A DNA stretch of 64,000 nt from JAFKFH01 sp017307375 (GCA_965229335.1 OZ245874.1:6510001-6574000), one strand, 5' to 3'. Positions 42,615-51,880 are shown, counted from the stretch's first letter. Numbers and translations: made by a program. The notes: generated by a model from the letters alone, not told the origin.

Positions 42615-43592
42615 ATGTTGAAATTGGGGATTGCCGGCCTGGGCCGCTGGGGACGGGTTCTGGTCGATTCGGTGCAGGGCCGTTCGGACAAGGTCCGCTT
42701 CGTCGCCGGCACCACGGGCACCCGCGCCAAGGCCGAGGATTATGCCCGCCAGCAGGGCATCCGGCTGCATGACGATCTCGCCGGCCTGCTGGCCGACGGC
42801 GAGGTCCAGGCGATCGTGCTGGCCACGCCGCACAGTCAGCATGCGGCGCAGATGGCCGCGGCGGCGGCGACCGGCCGCCCGGTCTTCGTCGAGAAGCCGC
42901 TGACCCTGACCCATGCCGACGCGCTGGCCGCGACGAAGGCATGCGACAAGGTGGTTGTGGCGCTGGGTCACAACCGCCGCTTCATGCCGGCCTATCGCGA
43001 GCTTCAGTCGCTGGTCGCGTCCGGCGCGCTGGGCACCGTCCTGCACGTCTCGGGCAACTATTCGGCCAATGCCGTGCCGAACTGGAAGGAAGGCATGTGG
43101 CGGGCCACCCGGGCGGAGAGCCCCGCCGGCGGCATGACCGGGCTGGGCATCCATCTGGTCGATGCGATGATCGGGCTGGGCCTGCGCTTTGCCGAGGTCC
43201 ATGTGCGCTCGACCCGCCGGGTGATGCCGGTCGACGTCGACGATACCACGACCGCGATGATCACTTTCGAAGGCGGGGCGCAGGGGGTGCTGACCACGAT
43301 GGTCGCCACCAGCCCGATCTGGCGCCTGGACGTCTACGGTTCGAACGGCTGGGCCACGATGGACCAGGAACGCCGCCTCGTGCATGCGGCGTTGGGGCAG
43401 CCGGTGCGCACCACCGAATTCGCAGCCTTCGATGCCGAGCGCGCCGAGCTCGAGGCCTTCGCCGCCGCGGTGGCCGGCACCGCGCCGTTCCCGATCACGG
43501 TGCCCGAAATGGTCCACGGGATCGCGGCGTTCGAGGCGATCATCGGCGCGGCGGGCGAAGCGGGCGTCGGGATACGCAAGGTCGCCGGATGA
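42615..43592 (+). CDS. Gfo/Idh/MocA-family oxidoreductase
   Basis: A 325-residue NAD(P)-dependent oxidoreductase. MLKLGIAGLGRWGRVL holds the dinucleotide motif and FVEKPLTL the signature EKP with its catalytic Lys; the C-terminal half is the family's beta-sheet domain (GGMTGLGIHLVDAM). Substrates in the family are sugars, inositols and other polyols; none is indicated. It is coupled by ATGA to the DUF188 gene. Confidence 0.85.
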   Translation: MLKLGIAGLGRWGRVLVDSVQGRSDKVRFVAGTTGTRAKAEDYARQQGIRLHDDLAGLLADGEVQAIVLATPHSQHAAQMAAAAATGRPVFVEKPLTLTHADALAATKACDKVVVALGHNRRFMPAYRELQSLVASGALGTVLHVSGNYSANAVPNWKEGMWRATRAESPAGGMTGLGIHLVDAMIGLGLRFAEVHVRSTRRVMPVDVDDTTTAMITFEGGAQGVLTTMVATSPIWRLDVYGSNGWATMDQERRLVHAALGQPVRTTEFAAFDAERAELEAFAAAVAGTAPFPITVPEMVHGIAAFEAIIGAAGEAGVGIRKVAG

Positions 43593-44056
43593 CACAGCCG
43601 ACCGTCATCTACGTCGATGCCGATGCCTGCCCGGTGAAGGACGAAGTCTACCGGGTCGCAGGCCGCTACGGCCTCGCCGTCAAGGTGGTGGCGAACGGCG
43701 GGTTGGCCGTGCCCGCCGACCCGCTGATCGAACGCGTCCTGGTGGCGGAGGGGCCCGACGTCGCCGACGACTGGATCGCCGCGCGGGCCGGCCCGCGCGA
43801 CATCGTGATCACCGCCGACATCCCGCTGGCCAGCCGCTGCGTCAAGGCGGGCGCCGAGGTGCTGGCGCCCACCGGCAAGCGGTTCACGACTGAGTCGATC
43901 GGCATGACGCTGGCCAGCCGCGACCTGATGACCCATCTGCGGGATACCGGCGTGATCACCGGCGGCGGACCGCGCGCGATGAAGGCGACCGACCGGTCGG
44001 CCTTCCTGTCCGCGCTCGACAATGCCGTGGTGCGCCTGCGCAAGAAGCCGACATGA
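43589..44056 (+). CDS. DUF188 (YaiI/YqxD) family protein
   Basis: A 155-residue protein of the YaiI/YqxD family, with the opening VIYVDADACPVKDEVYRVA, acidic ADIPLASRC and GKRFTTESIG blocks. The fold resembles PIN-type nucleases with a cluster of Asp residues, but activity is not established. Overlaps by ATGA at both ends. Confidence 0.86.
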   Translation: MTQPTVIYVDADACPVKDEVYRVAGRYGLAVKVVANGGLAVPADPLIERVLVAEGPDVADDWIAARAGPRDIVITADIPLASRCVKAGAEVLAPTGKRFTTESIGMTLASRDLMTHLRDTGVITGGGPRAMKATDRSAFLSALDNAVVRLRKKPT

Positions 44057-44715
44057 TGAGACTGGCCAAGCCGGCCCTGGATCTCGGGCTCAATACCAAC
44101 CGGCGCGACGATCAGCTCGCCTTCTGGCAGCAGCGGATCGGCCTGCCCTACGATCACATGGGCAAGCTGGGCGGTGGCATGCAGCAGCACCGCCACCACC
44201 TGCACGGCTCGATCCTCAAGGTGAACCACGCCCGCGACCCGCTGCCGCCGGCGGCGCTATCCGGGTTCCGGCGGCTGTGGATCGCCCGGCCGGGCATCGA
44301 GGAGCCGGTCGAACTGGCCGACCCCGACGGCAATGCGGTGCGCCTGATCCCGCCGGGGCTGGACGCCATCACGGACATCGCCATCGAACTGGCGGCAAAC
44401 GACGTCGAGGCCTCGCGCCGCTTCTATGTCGAGGCGATGGGGTTCACCGACCTCGCCTGCGGCACGACACGGCTGATCCTGACGCCGGGCCGGGTCGAGC
44501 CCTCGCCCGACTGGCGGGCACCCGGCTTTCGCTACATCACCGTCCAAGTCTTCGACGCCGTCGCCGCCCACGCCCGCGTGCTGGCCCGTGGCGGCACGGA
44601 AGCCGTGCCGCCACGCGTCCTCGGCGATGTCGTCCGCTTCAGCTTCGTGCGCGACCCCGACGGCAACTTCATCGAGATCTCCGAACGCACGACGCTGACC
44701 GGGCGGCCGCTCTAG
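44053..44715 (+). CDS. Two-domain VOC (glyoxalase-fold) protein
   Basis: A 220-residue protein with two VOC repeats (about 8-105 and 112-212). The second has FVRDPDGNFIEISE with the usual C-terminal Glu, and the first has ELADPDGNAVRLIP, where that Glu is replaced. This resembles dioxygenases or lactoylglutathione lyases with one working site. Last gene of a three-gene operon; its stop interlocks with the SDR gene at CTAG. Confidence 0.8.
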   Translation: MMRLAKPALDLGLNTNRRDDQLAFWQQRIGLPYDHMGKLGGGMQQHRHHLHGSILKVNHARDPLPPAALSGFRRLWIARPGIEEPVELADPDGNAVRLIPPGLDAITDIAIELAANDVEASRRFYVEAMGFTDLACGTTRLILTPGRVEPSPDWRAPGFRYITVQVFDAVAAHARVLARGGTEAVPPRVLGDVVRFSFVRDPDGNFIEISERTTLTGRPL

Positions 44716-45497
44716 CCGCGATAGCGCGCGGCCGGCTGCGACTGGGCGAAGTTCGGCAGCATGGCAAGCCGGGCGGCATTGAACGCCTGCCACTGGCCCT
44801 CGTCCGGCAGCGGCGGAATCGTCACCGTCTCGTGCCGGTCGAACCCGACCAGCGCGGCATCGACCAGGTCGCCGACCTCCATCACCCCGGCAAGATCGTC
44901 GACCGAACGGCCCGAGCGCTCCCAGATTTCGGTGCGGGTGGCCGCGGGCAGCACGGCCTGGACGTAGACGCCTTTCGGCCCCAGCTCGGTCTGCAGCGAC
45001 TGGGAGAGGGCCAGGACGTAGGCCTTGGTCGCGCCGTAGATGCCGAGCGGGAATTCCGGGGCCAGCGCCACGACCGACGCGATGTTGACGATCGCGCCGG
45101 CGCCGGCGGCGACGAAGCGCGGAACGACGGCGCCGATCAGCCGCGTCACCGCCGTGACGTTGAGGCGGATCAGACGCTCGAAGGCGTCGAGATCAGGTGC
45201 CTCGAACCCGCCCGGCACCGCCGCGCCGGCATTGTTGACCAGCAGCGCGATCGAGGGATCGTCGCGCAGCCGCGCCTCGACCCGGGTCAGGTCGGCGGCC
45301 ACGGTCAGGTCGGCCCGCAGAATGTCGACGGCAGCGCCGGTTTCCGACTTGAGCCGGGCGGCCAGATCGGCCAGCCGGTTCCCGTCGCGGGCGACGAGCA
45401 CGAGGTCGAAGCCGCGCCGGGCCAGGCGGTCGGCATAGACGGCGCCGATCCCGGTCGAGGCGCCGGTGACGAGGGCAAGGGGACGCGCGGTGGTCAT
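44712..45497 (-). CDS. Short-chain dehydrogenase/reductase
   Basis: A 261-residue SDR. TGASTGIG (11-18), NNAG after LLV, and the Ser-Tyr-Lys set in NIASVV and IYGATKAY are present. Four ATGs lie in frame (45524, 45515, 45506, 45497); the last has the best ribosome site (GGATG at 7 bases) and family length. It is divergent from the TetR gene and shares its palindromic operator, so it is probably the repressed gene. Confidence 0.84.
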   Translation of the reverse strand: MTTARPLALVTGASTGIGAVYADRLARRGFDLVLVARDGNRLADLAARLKSETGAAVDILRADLTVAADLTRVEARLRDDPSIALLVNNAGAAVPGGFEAPDLDAFERLIRLNVTAVTRLIGAVVPRFVAAGAGAIVNIASVVALAPEFPLGIYGATKAYVLALSQSLQTELGPKGVYVQAVLPAATRTEIWERSGRSVDDLAGVMEVGDLVDAALVGFDRHETVTIPPLPDEGQWQAFNAARLAMLPNFAQSQPAARYRG

Positions 45498-45534
45498 GGC
45501 AGTCATCCTATTCATGACGTTCATCAGCAGAAAT

Positions 45535-45560
45535 TTTTATATTATGATCATAATATAAAA
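45535..45560. promoter_or_regulatory. 26-bp perfect palindrome, TetR operator
   Basis: Bases 45535-45547 and 45548-45560 are exact inverted copies; the right half reads TCATAATATAAAA. Only A/T plus one G and one C per half, in a genome of very high G+C. It lies between the divergent SDR and TetR genes, 15 bases before the TetR start, so it is very probably the operator that represses both. Confidence 0.8.
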
Positions 45561-45575
45561 GTCAAGGAGCGCCGG

Positions 45576-46124
45576 ATGAAAGTCAGCCGCGACCAGCTTG
45601 CCGAGAACCACCGGCAGATCCTCGACGCCGCATCCCGCCTGTTCCGCGAGCGCGGCATCGACGGCGTGACGGTGGCGCAGATCATGCGCGCCGCGGGCCT
45701 CACCCACGGCGCCTTCTACGGGCATTTCAAATCCAAGGAGGCGCTCGTCGCGCAGGCCTGTGCCCACGCCCTGCAGCGCGACGGGATCGACGATCTTGCG
45801 CGCTACGTCGCCAGCTACCTGACGCCTCGCCATCGCGACGAGCAGGCTGATGGCTGCGTCTTCGCCGCCCTGGGGGCGGAAGTGGTGCGCGGCACGCCCG
45901 AAGCTCGCAAGGTCCTGACCCTGGCAGCCGAGCGGCAGATCGAGCGGCTGGCGGCGATCGCGCCGGGCCGCACGCAGGCGGACCGCCGCCGGGCGGCGAT
46001 CACGACCTGGTCGGCCATGATCGGCGCCATGATCCTGGCCCGACTGGTCGACGACGGCGCGCTGTCGGCCGAAATTCTCGGCGCGACCGAGGCGGGGCTT
46101 CGCGGCTTCAGCCGAACCGGTTGA
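45576..46124 (+). CDS. TetR-family regulator
   Basis: A 182-residue repressor starting MKVSRDQLAENHRQILDAA, with helix-turn-helix VTVAQIMRAAGLTHGAFYGHF, the AcrR-like form seen in repressors of SDR genes. AAGGAG ribosome site. The frame is open far upstream but only this start gives TetR. It overlaps the convergent SMP-30 gene by 17 bases. Confidence 0.88.
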   Translation: MKVSRDQLAENHRQILDAASRLFRERGIDGVTVAQIMRAAGLTHGAFYGHFKSKEALVAQACAHALQRDGIDDLARYVASYLTPRHRDEQADGCVFAALGAEVVRGTPEARKVLTLAAERQIERLAAIAPGRTQADRRRAAITTWSAMIGAMILARLVDDGALSAEILGATEAGLRGFSRTG

Positions 46125-46965
46125 CCGGCACACCCGTCACCCCGGGATTGCCGACCAGCACCGTCCCGCCGACGGCGCGCCCGGTCCGATCGGTCGCGAG
46201 CGACGTCACGTAGAGACGGTCGAGCGCCGGCCCGCCAAAGCAGACCATGGTCGGGGCCGGGGCCGGCAGATCGATCACCGCGGCGATGCGGCCGTCGGGC
46301 GCGAGGCGATTGAGGCGGCCGGCCGTCACACCAGCACTCCAATAGAATCCCTGCACGTCCACAGCCGCCCCGTCCGGCAGGCCATCCGCCTCGCCGAGCG
46401 TGGCGAGAATGCGCCCTGGTCCCAACGTCCCGCCGGCCGGATCGAACGGATAGGCCGAGACATGCGGTCCCCGGCTGTCGGCGTGATACATGATCCGGCC
46501 ATCGGGGCTCCAGGCCAGGCCGTTCGAGACCTTCAGGCCATCCAGCACCTTGTCGGCCTGGCCTTGCGGCGTCACGCGATAGAGCGCCGCGGTCGGCTGG
46601 CGCGGCAGCGCATCATGCATGCTGCCGACCCAGAAGCAGCCATCGGGGCCGACCTTGCCGTCGTTGAGGCGGTTCATCGGCCGGTCGGGCTCAGGCTGCA
46701 CCAGGAAATCGAGCGTGCCGCTGTCGGGGTCGAACAGATGCACGCCGCTGCGCAAGGCCGCAACCAGCCGGCCATCGATGCAAAGCCCGAGGCTTGCGAC
46801 CAGATCGGGCATGGCGAAGCGGGAAACCGTACCACCAGCCGGATCCAGCCGGAAAATCGCCGGCGCCAGGATGTCGACGAACCACAGCACATGCCGCCGA
46901 TCGTCCCACAGCGGGCTTTCGCCGATCGCCAGTTCGATGTCGATGACCGGCGTGAACATGGTCAT
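46108..46965 (-). CDS. SMP-30/gluconolactonase-family protein
   Basis: A 285-residue six-bladed propeller. Metal ligands expected for the family are Glu16 in IGESPLW, Asn148 in KVSNGLAW and Asp198 in GLPDGAAVD, with Asn101 in NRLNDGK. It should open a sugar lactone, probably an aldonolactone. It overlaps by ATGA with the SDR gene before it, which suggests a two-step oxidation of a sugar or polyol (dehydrogenase then lactonase). Confidence 0.86.
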   Translation of the reverse strand: MTMFTPVIDIELAIGESPLWDDRRHVLWFVDILAPAIFRLDPAGGTVSRFAMPDLVASLGLCIDGRLVAALRSGVHLFDPDSGTLDFLVQPEPDRPMNRLNDGKVGPDGCFWVGSMHDALPRQPTAALYRVTPQGQADKVLDGLKVSNGLAWSPDGRIMYHADSRGPHVSAYPFDPAGGTLGPGRILATLGEADGLPDGAAVDVQGFYWSAGVTAGRLNRLAPDGRIAAVIDLPAPAPTMVCFGGPALDRLYVTSLATDRTGRAVGGTVLVGNPGVTGVPVNRFG

Positions 46966-47783
46966 GACTGGCCGGCGGCAGCCCGCCGCTCCTTTTGCTT
47001 GATCGCGCCGATCGCCTCGTTGCGCTCGACCAGCGCGCGCAGGGCCCGCGGGCTGGTCCCGACGCGACGGACTACCCGCCCGCGCTCAGGCGGCATGAAG
47101 ACCTCGACCGACCGCCGGCGGATCGCCGTCATGATGACCTCGGCCACCGTTTCCGCCGTGACCGACGGACCGGCAAAGGCCATCGCCACGGCATCATCCT
47201 GCGCCTCCTGCTCCAGCATCGGGGTTTCGGTCGCGGTCGGATGGACGATGGTAAAGACGACCGGGCCGTCGCGCTCCTCCAGCATCAGCGCGTGGTGGAA
47301 GGCGCGCAGCGCATGCTTGGACGCGGCATAGGATGCGATGCCTGGAAACGGCAGGAACGCCGTCATCGAGCATACGGTCACCAGGTGGCCCGACCCTTGC
47401 GCCCGGAAGCGCGGCAGCACCTTGAGCATGCCCGAAAGCGGCCCCATGAAGTTCGTGGTCATGGTCGCGCCGTGGCGTTCGATGCTGACGTCGCGCGCAT
47501 AGCCGGTATGGACCACGGCCGCGTTGTTGATCAGCACGTCGACCCGTCCGAAACGGGCCCAGGCGGCATCGAGCGCGCTGTCCCATTGTGCGGGGCTGGT
47601 GATGTCGAGCGCCAGGGCCATCGCAGCGCCGCCGAGCGATTCGGCCAGCGCCGTGGCGCCCGCCAGATTGATATCGGCGACGACGACCTTGTGCCCGGCG
47701 GCGGCGGCGGCACGCGCGGTCGCCGCCCCGATCCCGCTGGCGGCGCCGGTGATGAAGAAGATCCGTGATTTGACGTGCTTCAC
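46962..47783 (-). CDS. Short-chain dehydrogenase/reductase
   Basis: A 273-residue SDR: ITGAASGIG (11-19), INNAAVV, Ser in VCSMTAF and Tyr-Lys in SYAASKHAL. The C-terminal 40 residues after VEVFMPPERGR are basic. It is coupled to the SMP-30 gene by ATGA and lies 21 bases after the D-threonine-aldolase-like gene, so these three may be one operon. Substrate not shown. Confidence 0.84.
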   Translation of the reverse strand: MKHVKSRIFFITGAASGIGAATARAAAAAGHKVVVADINLAGATALAESLGGAAMALALDITSPAQWDSALDAAWARFGRVDVLINNAAVVHTGYARDVSIERHGATMTTNFMGPLSGMLKVLPRFRAQGSGHLVTVCSMTAFLPFPGIASYAASKHALRAFHHALMLEERDGPVVFTIVHPTATETPMLEQEAQDDAVAMAFAGPSVTAETVAEVIMTAIRRRSVEVFMPPERGRVVRRVGTSPRALRALVERNEAIGAIKQKERRAAAGQS

Positions 47784-47804
47784 TGAGGGTCCCCGAGCGA
47801 AATA

Positions 47805-49106
47805 TCAGAAATAGGTCCGGATCGTGTCGACGACGCGGTAATCGTCGTCGACCAGATGGATCGCCCGCCATTTGTCGAAGGTCAGGCAGGGATGGGAGAT
47901 GCCGAAGGCCACCATGTCGCCGACCTGCAGCGGCGATTGCGCCGGCACGGTGAGATGGCAATGCTGATCGTTGAGGCGGGTCACCACATGGCCTTCGCCG
48001 AGCGGTTGCGGCGTCGCGGTCTCGCCGGGCCTGTACCAGTGCTGCGCCAGCGGCAGGTCATCATGGGACAGGTCGCGCTTGCCCAGCCCGACTATCGCCT
48101 TCCCGGCCTCGGGCCGCGACTGCACGTAGCCCCAGACTTCCAGCGCCGGGCGCAATCCGCCATCGGTTGCCGCCAGCGCCGGATCCCGGGCGCGCAACGC
48201 GTCGAAGGCCTTCACGTACATGATCGAATCGTGGGTGATGTAACAGCCGCTGCGCAGCAGCACCGTCGTCGCACGTCCGAGGGCGGCGGCGCCGAAGCGT
48301 TCCGCCACCAGATCATAGAAGGCGGATCCGCCGGCACTGAGAATCACCGGTCCGTCGCCGAACAGACCTTCATCGCCGCAGGCACGGGCCAGGGCGACGA
48401 CGTCGTCGAGAAAGGCGCTGACCCGCGCCGCCGTGGCCGCCGGCGTCGCTTCCTTGAACAGGCCTTCGAAGCCTTCGACGCCGGCAAGGGCCAGGGCGCC
48501 GTCCGAACCGGCGACGGCACGGGCGACCGCGAGCGCTTCCGCCTGCGTGCGGCAGCCGGTGCGTCCGCCGGCATAGCCGCGCTCGACCAGCACGGTCAGC
48601 GGCCGCGGCAGGCGCAATCGCCGCGCCGCCGCGGCAAGCGCCGCGACATTGGCGACCGAATCGACCAGGCAGTAGAATTCGCAATCCGGATGGTCGCGCA
48701 GCTCGGTGACCACGTAGTCGATCGCCGCCCGGCCGACCAGCTGATTGGCAAGGAACAGCCGCCGATAGCCGAAGCTGCGCGCAACCTGGAACTGATGCGG
48801 CGTACCGACCGTGATACCCCAGGCGCCGTCATCCAGCTGCAGGTCGAACAAGGCCGGCGCCATCGTCGTCTTGCCGTGCGGCGCGAGGGCGAGATTGCGG
48901 CGTGCGATGAAATCGCGCATCCAGCCGCTGTTGTGATGCAGCGCGCCGCGCCGGATCACCGCCGCCGGCAACGGCAGATCCTCGGCCAGCAGATTCCAGC
49001 CGCGGGCGCCGACATCCCCCAGCGGCGTCGGACCGGCCAGGCCCGGCACGCCCTTGTCGCGCAGATCGAGCGGCGCTTCGGCGGCGGCGTGACGACGTTG
49101 CGTCAT
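47805..49106 (-). CDS. D-threonine aldolase/D-serine dehydratase-like PLP enzyme (DSD1 family)
   Basis: A 433-residue fold-type III PLP enzyme. Lys79 in APHGKTTMAP binds PLP, and His405 with Cys407 in GISHPCLTF match the C-terminal zinc or manganese site of DSD1 proteins. It should act on a D-beta-hydroxy amino acid, cleaving or dehydrating it; which reaction cannot be told. It is longer than the usual 380 residues because of an N-terminal extension (to about 37). The GntR gene at 49207 is divergent, so it may also be a target. Confidence 0.82.
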   Translation of the reverse strand: MTQRRHAAAEAPLDLRDKGVPGLAGPTPLGDVGARGWNLLAEDLPLPAAVIRRGALHHNSGWMRDFIARRNLALAPHGKTTMAPALFDLQLDDGAWGITVGTPHQFQVARSFGYRRLFLANQLVGRAAIDYVVTELRDHPDCEFYCLVDSVANVAALAAAARRLRLPRPLTVLVERGYAGGRTGCRTQAEALAVARAVAGSDGALALAGVEGFEGLFKEATPAATAARVSAFLDDVVALARACGDEGLFGDGPVILSAGGSAFYDLVAERFGAAALGRATTVLLRSGCYITHDSIMYVKAFDALRARDPALAATDGGLRPALEVWGYVQSRPEAGKAIVGLGKRDLSHDDLPLAQHWYRPGETATPQPLGEGHVVTRLNDQHCHLTVPAQSPLQVGDMVAFGISHPCLTFDKWRAIHLVDDDYRVVDTIRTYF

Positions 49107-49206
49107 GATCGAGGTTCCCGATGGTTGAGAAGAAAAAAATCACAGGCGTGGTTGATCCGCCTGCTGTACAATCCGCTGCAAGATCGCGGCAGTTTCGAGG
49201 AAGACG

Positions 49207-49941
49207 ATGACGGCGCAGGAGGCACATGACGAGGACGAGCAGGGCATCATTCGCGACAGCCTGTCCGAAAAGGCCTATGCCCGTCTGCGCGCGGCCCTGA
49301 TCGCCGGTGTCTACGAACCGGGCGAGCGCCTTTCGATCCGGCGCCTGGCCGCTGCCTACGACACCTCGCCGACCCCGGTGCGCGAAGCGGTGATCCAGCT
49401 GGCGCGCGAAGGTGCGCTGGAACTGCGCATCGGCCATCAGCCGCGCGTACCGGTGCTGACCATCCCGCAATACATCAACATCCGCGAAGTGCGTGCACCG
49501 CTGGAACGCCTGGCCGCCGAGCGTGCGGCGGCGGCGATGACCGATGAAATCCTGGCAAGCCTCGAGGCGCTGCATCAGCGGTTCGTGCAGTCCGAACAGC
49601 GCCACGAGTGGAAGGAAGCGCTGGCCGCCAACAAGGAGTTCCATTTCACGGTGTACCGGGCTGCCGGCAACGACGTGCTGCTGGGCATCATCGAGAACCT
49701 GTGGCTGTTGATCGGCCCGTTCGTGACCCATCAATACCCCCATGTCGCCCGCGCCCATGCCGAGGCGCATCCCCATCTGATGCTGATCGACGCGCTGCGC
49801 CGCCGAGCCCCGGCCGAGGCGGGCGAGCTGATCGTGCAGGATCTGCGGCAGGGTTCCTACCTGATCCTGGAGCGGCTGAAGGCCGAAGGCTACGACGCCC
49901 GGCCCGCGCGGGGGCGGCGGTCTCAGGCATCGGCGGGCTGA
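49207..49941 (+). CDS. GntR-family regulator with FCD domain
   Basis: A 244-residue GntR/FadR-type regulator: winged helix at about 18-85 (GVYEPGERLSIRRLAAAYDTSPTPVREAV, given here in part as ERLSIRRLAAAY) and an FCD effector domain with metal-binding His in EFHFTVYRAAG and NLWLLIGPF. GAGGAAG ribosome site. It is convergent with the transport-amidase operon, overlapping dppF by 19 bases, and divergent from the D-threonine-aldolase-like gene. Either operon could be its target. Confidence 0.87.
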   Translation: MTAQEAHDEDEQGIIRDSLSEKAYARLRAALIAGVYEPGERLSIRRLAAAYDTSPTPVREAVIQLAREGALELRIGHQPRVPVLTIPQYINIREVRAPLERLAAERAAAAMTDEILASLEALHQRFVQSEQRHEWKEALAANKEFHFTVYRAAGNDVLLGIIENLWLLIGPFVTHQYPHVARAHAEAHPHLMLIDALRRRAPAEAGELIVQDLRQGSYLILERLKAEGYDARPARGRRSQASAG

Positions 49942-50906
49942 TCCAGGTGGCAGGCCGCCAGCCGGCCTGAACCCACCGCCCGCAATGCCGGTTCGTCGAC
50001 CCGGCAGCGGTCGAAGGCAAGCGGGCAGCGGGTGTGGAACCGGCAGCCGCGCGGCGGATCGATCGGGCTGGGCAGGTCGCCGGCCAGCGCGGCGCGGCCG
50101 CGCCGCACCGCCGGATCGGGCACCGGCACCGCCGACAGCAGCGCCCGGGTATAGGGATGGGCCGGTTGCGCGAACAGGACATCGCGGTCGCCGATTTCCA
50201 TGATCTTGCCCAGGTACATGACCGCGACCCGGTGCGCCATATGCTCGACGACGGCGATATCGTGGCTGATGAACAGCAGCGCCAGGCCGTATTCGGCCTG
50301 CAGATCGAGCAGCAGATTGACGATCTGGGCCTTGACCGAGACGTCCAGGGCGGAGACGGCCTCGTCGCAGACGATCAGATCAGCCCCCGGCGCCAGGGCG
50401 CGGGCGATGCAGATGCGCTGGCGCTGGCCGCCGGAGAATTCGTGGGGAAAGCGGTTCAGCGCGTCCGCGGGCAGGCCGACCCGGACCAGCAGGTCGCGCA
50501 CCCGGTCGGTGATGGCCGAGCGCCCGTCGATCACGCCGAAATTCTCCAGCGGCTCGGCAACGATGTCGCGCACCTTCATCCGCGGGTTCATCGAGCTGAA
50601 GGGGTCCTGGAAGACCACCTGCAGCCGGCGGCGCACGCGCTTCATGTCCGCAGCCCCAATGCCCGCATAGTCGGTGCCGCCGAAACTGACCCGGCCCGCG
50701 GTCGGCGGGGCCAGGCCCAGCACGACCTTGCCGACGGTCGACTTGCCACAGCCGCTTTCGCCGACGATCGCCAGGGTTTCACCGGCATCGACACCGAACG
50801 AGACGCCGTCGACGGCATGGACCGTCTCGGCTCTCCGCCCGAACAGACCGCCGCCTACCGGGTAGTGTTTGACCAGGTCACGAACGTCCAGCAGCGTCGT
50901 ACTCAT
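49923..50906 (-). CDS. Peptide/nickel-type ABC transporter ATPase (DppF/OppF)
   Basis: A 327-residue ATPase: Walker A GESGCGKST, Q-loop VFQDPFSSMNPRM, signature FSGGQRQR, Walker B LIVCDEAVSALD, and the oligopeptide C-terminal cluster with Cys in GCRFHTRCPLA and CRVDEPALR. This end of the family can hold a 4Fe-4S-like Cys set. It is last in the operon, overlapping dppD by ATGA. Substrate is set by the binding protein. Confidence 0.9.
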   Translation of the reverse strand: MSTTLLDVRDLVKHYPVGGGLFGRRAETVHAVDGVSFGVDAGETLAIVGESGCGKSTVGKVVLGLAPPTAGRVSFGGTDYAGIGAADMKRVRRRLQVVFQDPFSSMNPRMKVRDIVAEPLENFGVIDGRSAITDRVRDLLVRVGLPADALNRFPHEFSGGQRQRICIARALAPGADLIVCDEAVSALDVSVKAQIVNLLLDLQAEYGLALLFISHDIAVVEHMAHRVAVMYLGKIMEIGDRDVLFAQPAHPYTRALLSAVPVPDPAVRRGRAALAGDLPSPIDPPRGCRFHTRCPLAFDRCRVDEPALRAVGSGRLAACHLDQPADA

Positions 50907-51880
50907 GCGGCACCGGCGGCAAAATGGCAGGCGGCGCCGTGGCCGGGTCCGACCTCGCGCCAGGCCGGGGCCGCGCGCCGGCAGATATCGCCGGCCTTCG
51001 GGCAACGCCCGGCAAAGGCACAGCCGACCAGCGGCTTGATCAGCGACGGGACCGAGCCCGGAATTTCGGCGAGCCGCGTATTCGTGCCGCGCGATCCCGG
51101 CCTCGGCACGGCCCCCAGCAGCCCGCGGGTATAGGGGTGGCGAGGATCGGTGAAGATCGTGGCGACGTCGGCCTCCTCGACCTTGCGGCCGGCATACATC
51201 ACCACGACCCGCGCCGCCATCTCGGCCACGACGCCGAGGTCATGGGTGATCAGGATGATCGCCGACCCGGTGCGGCGCTGCAGGTCGCGCATCAGGTCGA
51301 TGATCTGGGCCTGGATGGTGACGTCGAGCGCGGTGGTCGGCTCGTCGGCCACCAGGATCTTCGGGTTGCAGGCCAGCGCCATGGCGATCATTGCGCGCTG
51401 GCGCATGCCGCCGGACAGCTGATGCGGATAGTCGTCCAGCCGGCGTTCCGGCGCCGGAATGCCGACCAGGGTCAGCATCTCCAGCGCCCTGGCCCGCGCC
51501 GCAACGCGATCCAGCCCCTGATGCAGCATCACCGGCTCGGCGATCTGGCGACCGATCGTCAGCAGCGGGTTCAGGCTGGTCATCGGCTCCTGAAAGATCA
51601 TGCCGATCTCGTTGCCGCGCAGATCCCGCATCTCGGCCTCGCCGAGTGCCGCGAGATTTCGGCCGCCGAAGCGGATCTGCCCGGCAATCCGTGCCGGCGG
51701 CTGATCGACGAGGCGCAGGATCGACAGCGACGTGACCGACTTGCCGCAGCCGGATTCGCCGACGATCGCCACGGTCTCGCCGGCATCGACATGAAAGGAC
51801 AGGCCGTCGACGGCGCGCACCACGCCATTGCGGGTCGCAAAATGGGTCCGGAGATTCTCGACTTCGAGCAGGGCCGCCAT
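50903..51880 (-). CDS. Peptide/nickel-type ABC transporter ATPase (DppD/OppD)
   Basis: A 325-residue ATPase: Walker A GESGCGKS, Q-loop IFQEPMTSLNP, signature LSGGMRQR, Walker B ILVADEPTTALD, and the C-terminal Cys-rich end CAFAGRCPKAGDICRR. Start MAALLEVENLRTHF at 51880, sharing one base with the dppC stop (TGATG). It forms the ATPase pair with DppF. Confidence 0.9.
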   Translation of the reverse strand: MAALLEVENLRTHFATRNGVVRAVDGLSFHVDAGETVAIVGESGCGKSVTSLSILRLVDQPPARIAGQIRFGGRNLAALGEAEMRDLRGNEIGMIFQEPMTSLNPLLTIGRQIAEPVMLHQGLDRVAARARALEMLTLVGIPAPERRLDDYPHQLSGGMRQRAMIAMALACNPKILVADEPTTALDVTIQAQIIDLMRDLQRRTGSAIILITHDLGVVAEMAARVVVMYAGRKVEEADVATIFTDPRHPYTRGLLGAVPRPGSRGTNTRLAEIPGSVPSLIKPLVGCAFAGRCPKAGDICRRAAPAWREVGPGHGAACHFAAGAA

